Origin: CAKSQL01 sp045606465 | GTDB lineage: Bacteria; Bacillota; Clostridia; UBA1381 | Assembly (NCBI GenBank): GCA_045606465.1 | Contig: JAZURZ010000046.1 | Span: 1 to 5,559, forward strand | Length of the DNA: 5,559 nucleotides | Reading direction: 5' to 3' | Part shown: piece by piece, positions 4,721-5,559 of the stretch | How positions within the stretch are numbered: position 1 is the first letter of the stretch | Layout of the letters: every line of letters starts with the position of its first letter | Made by a program: the position numbers and the translations under genes | The notes under the pieces: generated by a model | Database searches by the model: none | What the model was told of the DNA's origin: nothing | The model's input: the letters and a program-made list of their open reading frames with translations, nothing else

Positions 4721-5559
4721 ATGAAAAAAATCGGAGTAATTTCATTAATTGGCGTCATGATGGCACTGACTACAGCAGTAAGTGCCAAAGACGGAGTAGG
4801 GGTGGCAATAGATAATAAAATTTTAAAGACCGAGGTTGCGCCCATAATAGAAAATGACAGGGTGCTGGTTCCCATGCGTGACATTTTTGAAAATCTCGGA
4901 GCAGAGGTTTTGTGGGACGGTGAAAAAAGAGAGGTTAGCGCAACAAAAGAAGATGTTGAAATTAAGCTCACAATTGGCGAAAAAACACTTTATAAAAATG
5001 GTGAGCCAATAGAACTTGATACAGTTGCAAAAATAGAAAATGAACGTACCCTTGTCCCAGCACGTGCAGTTGCCGAAAGCTTTTCGGCAAGAGTTTATTG
5101 GGACGGTTTAAATAAAATGGTTTACATAATCAACCCGAGCGAGGATAAGGTTGTTTCTGTTGTAATAGAAATGGAGGACGGAAGCATCATGAAAGCGGAG
5201 CTTTATCCTGGTTTTGCGCCTGTTGCAGTTAAAAACTTTGTGGAGCTTGCAGAGGACGGATTTTATGATGGTCTTGTGTTTCATAGAGTAATAAAGGATT
5301 TTATGATACAAGGCGGAGGCTATGACGAGTGCTTTGCACAAAGAGCAGTTGACCCCATAGTGGGAGAATTTGCAGCAAATGGAATAGAAAATGACTTAAA
5401 GCACACAAGAGGAGTTTTGTCCATGGCAAGAACCAATATGCCAAACACAGCGTCATGTCAGTTTTTTATAATGCATGCAGACGCACCCCATCTTGATGGA
5501 CAGTATGCAGCTTTTGGAATGCTTACTGAGGGCTTTGATGTGCTTGATGAAATTGCAAA
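4721..5559 (+). CDS. Secreted stalk-domain protein with cyclophilin-type peptidyl-prolyl isomerase (3' end outside window)
   Basis: At least 279 residues; the frame runs off the window end. Residues 1-22 form a short signal peptide (MKK, hydrophobic core, likely cut after VSA22). Residues about 27-137 are the 'copper amine oxidase N-terminal' stalk domain, with its two typical half-repeats: RVLVPMRDIFENLGAEVLWD (47-66) and RTLVPARAVAESFSARVYWD (109-128). From about 145 on it is a cyclophilin PPIase domain: NFVELAEDGFYDGLVFHRVI, F187-H188-R189, FMIQGG (194-199, catalytic-site R189 and Q197), LSMAR and SCQFFI (245-250), and HLDGQYAAFG (257-266, Tyr rather than the Trp of human CypA). It should catalyse proline isomerisation in exported proteins, with the stalk domain probably giving cell-wall or substrate contact (inference). 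ATG 4721 follows AGAGGTG (4705-4711), about 9 nt. The 88-bp upstream spacer has only weak promoter-like hexamers (TTGGCA 4657, TATAGT 4676, spacer too short). Confidence 0.93.
   Translation, partial: MKKIGVISLIGVMMALTTAVSAKDGVGVAIDNKILKTEVAPIIENDRVLVPMRDIFENLGAEVLWDGEKREVSATKEDVEIKLTIGEKTLYKNGEPIELDTVAKIENERTLVPARAVAESFSARVYWDGLNKMVYIINPSEDKVVSVVIEMEDGSIMKAELYPGFAPVAVKNFVELAEDGFYDGLVFHRVIKDFMIQGGGYDECFAQRAVDPIVGEFAANGIENDLKHTRGVLSMARTNMPNTASCQFFIMHADAPHLDGQYAAFGMLTEGFDVLDEIA

Noticed and set aside
4696..4971. Antisense frame across the start of the stalk-domain gene, and a similar one at 5108-5341
   Set aside because: Both are complements of a well-supported signal peptide, stalk and cyclophilin coding sequence; no RBS or recognisable protein.

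Overview
The window (about 36-40% GC by eye, AT-rich spacers, AAGGAG-type ribosome binding sites, Rho-independent terminators) looks like a chromosomal segment of an anaerobic, gut-type Clostridia (Bacillota). The gene content fits: pyruvate phosphate dikinase, an oxygen-defence rubrerythrin, a choloylglycine-hydrolase-family amidase, and a secreted protein with the 'copper amine oxidase N-terminal' stalk domain common in Clostridia. Genus and species cannot be fixed from the sequence. All supported genes are on the + strand.

Layout. 1-1063: 3' end of ppdK (PEP-binding domain), closed by a strong 15-bp terminator (1130-1171). 1172-1455: a gene-free stretch with inverted copies of a 9-mer, then an AT-rich leader with a 20-bp near-palindrome and a 10-bp dyad before the rubrerythrin gene (1456-2067). 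A hairpin terminator (2140-2173) separates it from the choloylglycine-hydrolase-family gene (2199-3179), whose start leaves the nucleophilic Cys at position 2.

3195-4632 is the unusual part. A good extended -10 promoter (3195-3223) runs straight into a roughly 190-bp array of seven perfect small hairpins plus one degenerate unit. The hairpins have different arms, but they are joined by one constant linker (ATGAATT in the left half, its complement AATTCAT in the right half). Right after the array come two tightly coupled genes, a four-helix-bundle protein of the S23/Avd-like family (3422-3784) and a bacterial PH-domain protein (3787-4185). Then 114 bp of the array, from the -10 hexamer to the array midpoint, recurs without a mismatch exactly 999 bp downstream (4217-4330). 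This second half-array abuts the 3' remnant of an unrelated gene that has lost its start. The arrangement reads as a small repeat-bounded cassette with a structured leader RNA and a putative RNA-associated helical-bundle protein. It is the best candidate here for an undescribed mobile or RNA-protein system.

4721-5559: 5' part of a secreted stalk-domain plus cyclophilin peptidyl-prolyl isomerase, cut by the window end. The housekeeping genes on either side have their own signals and no evident functional link to the cassette.
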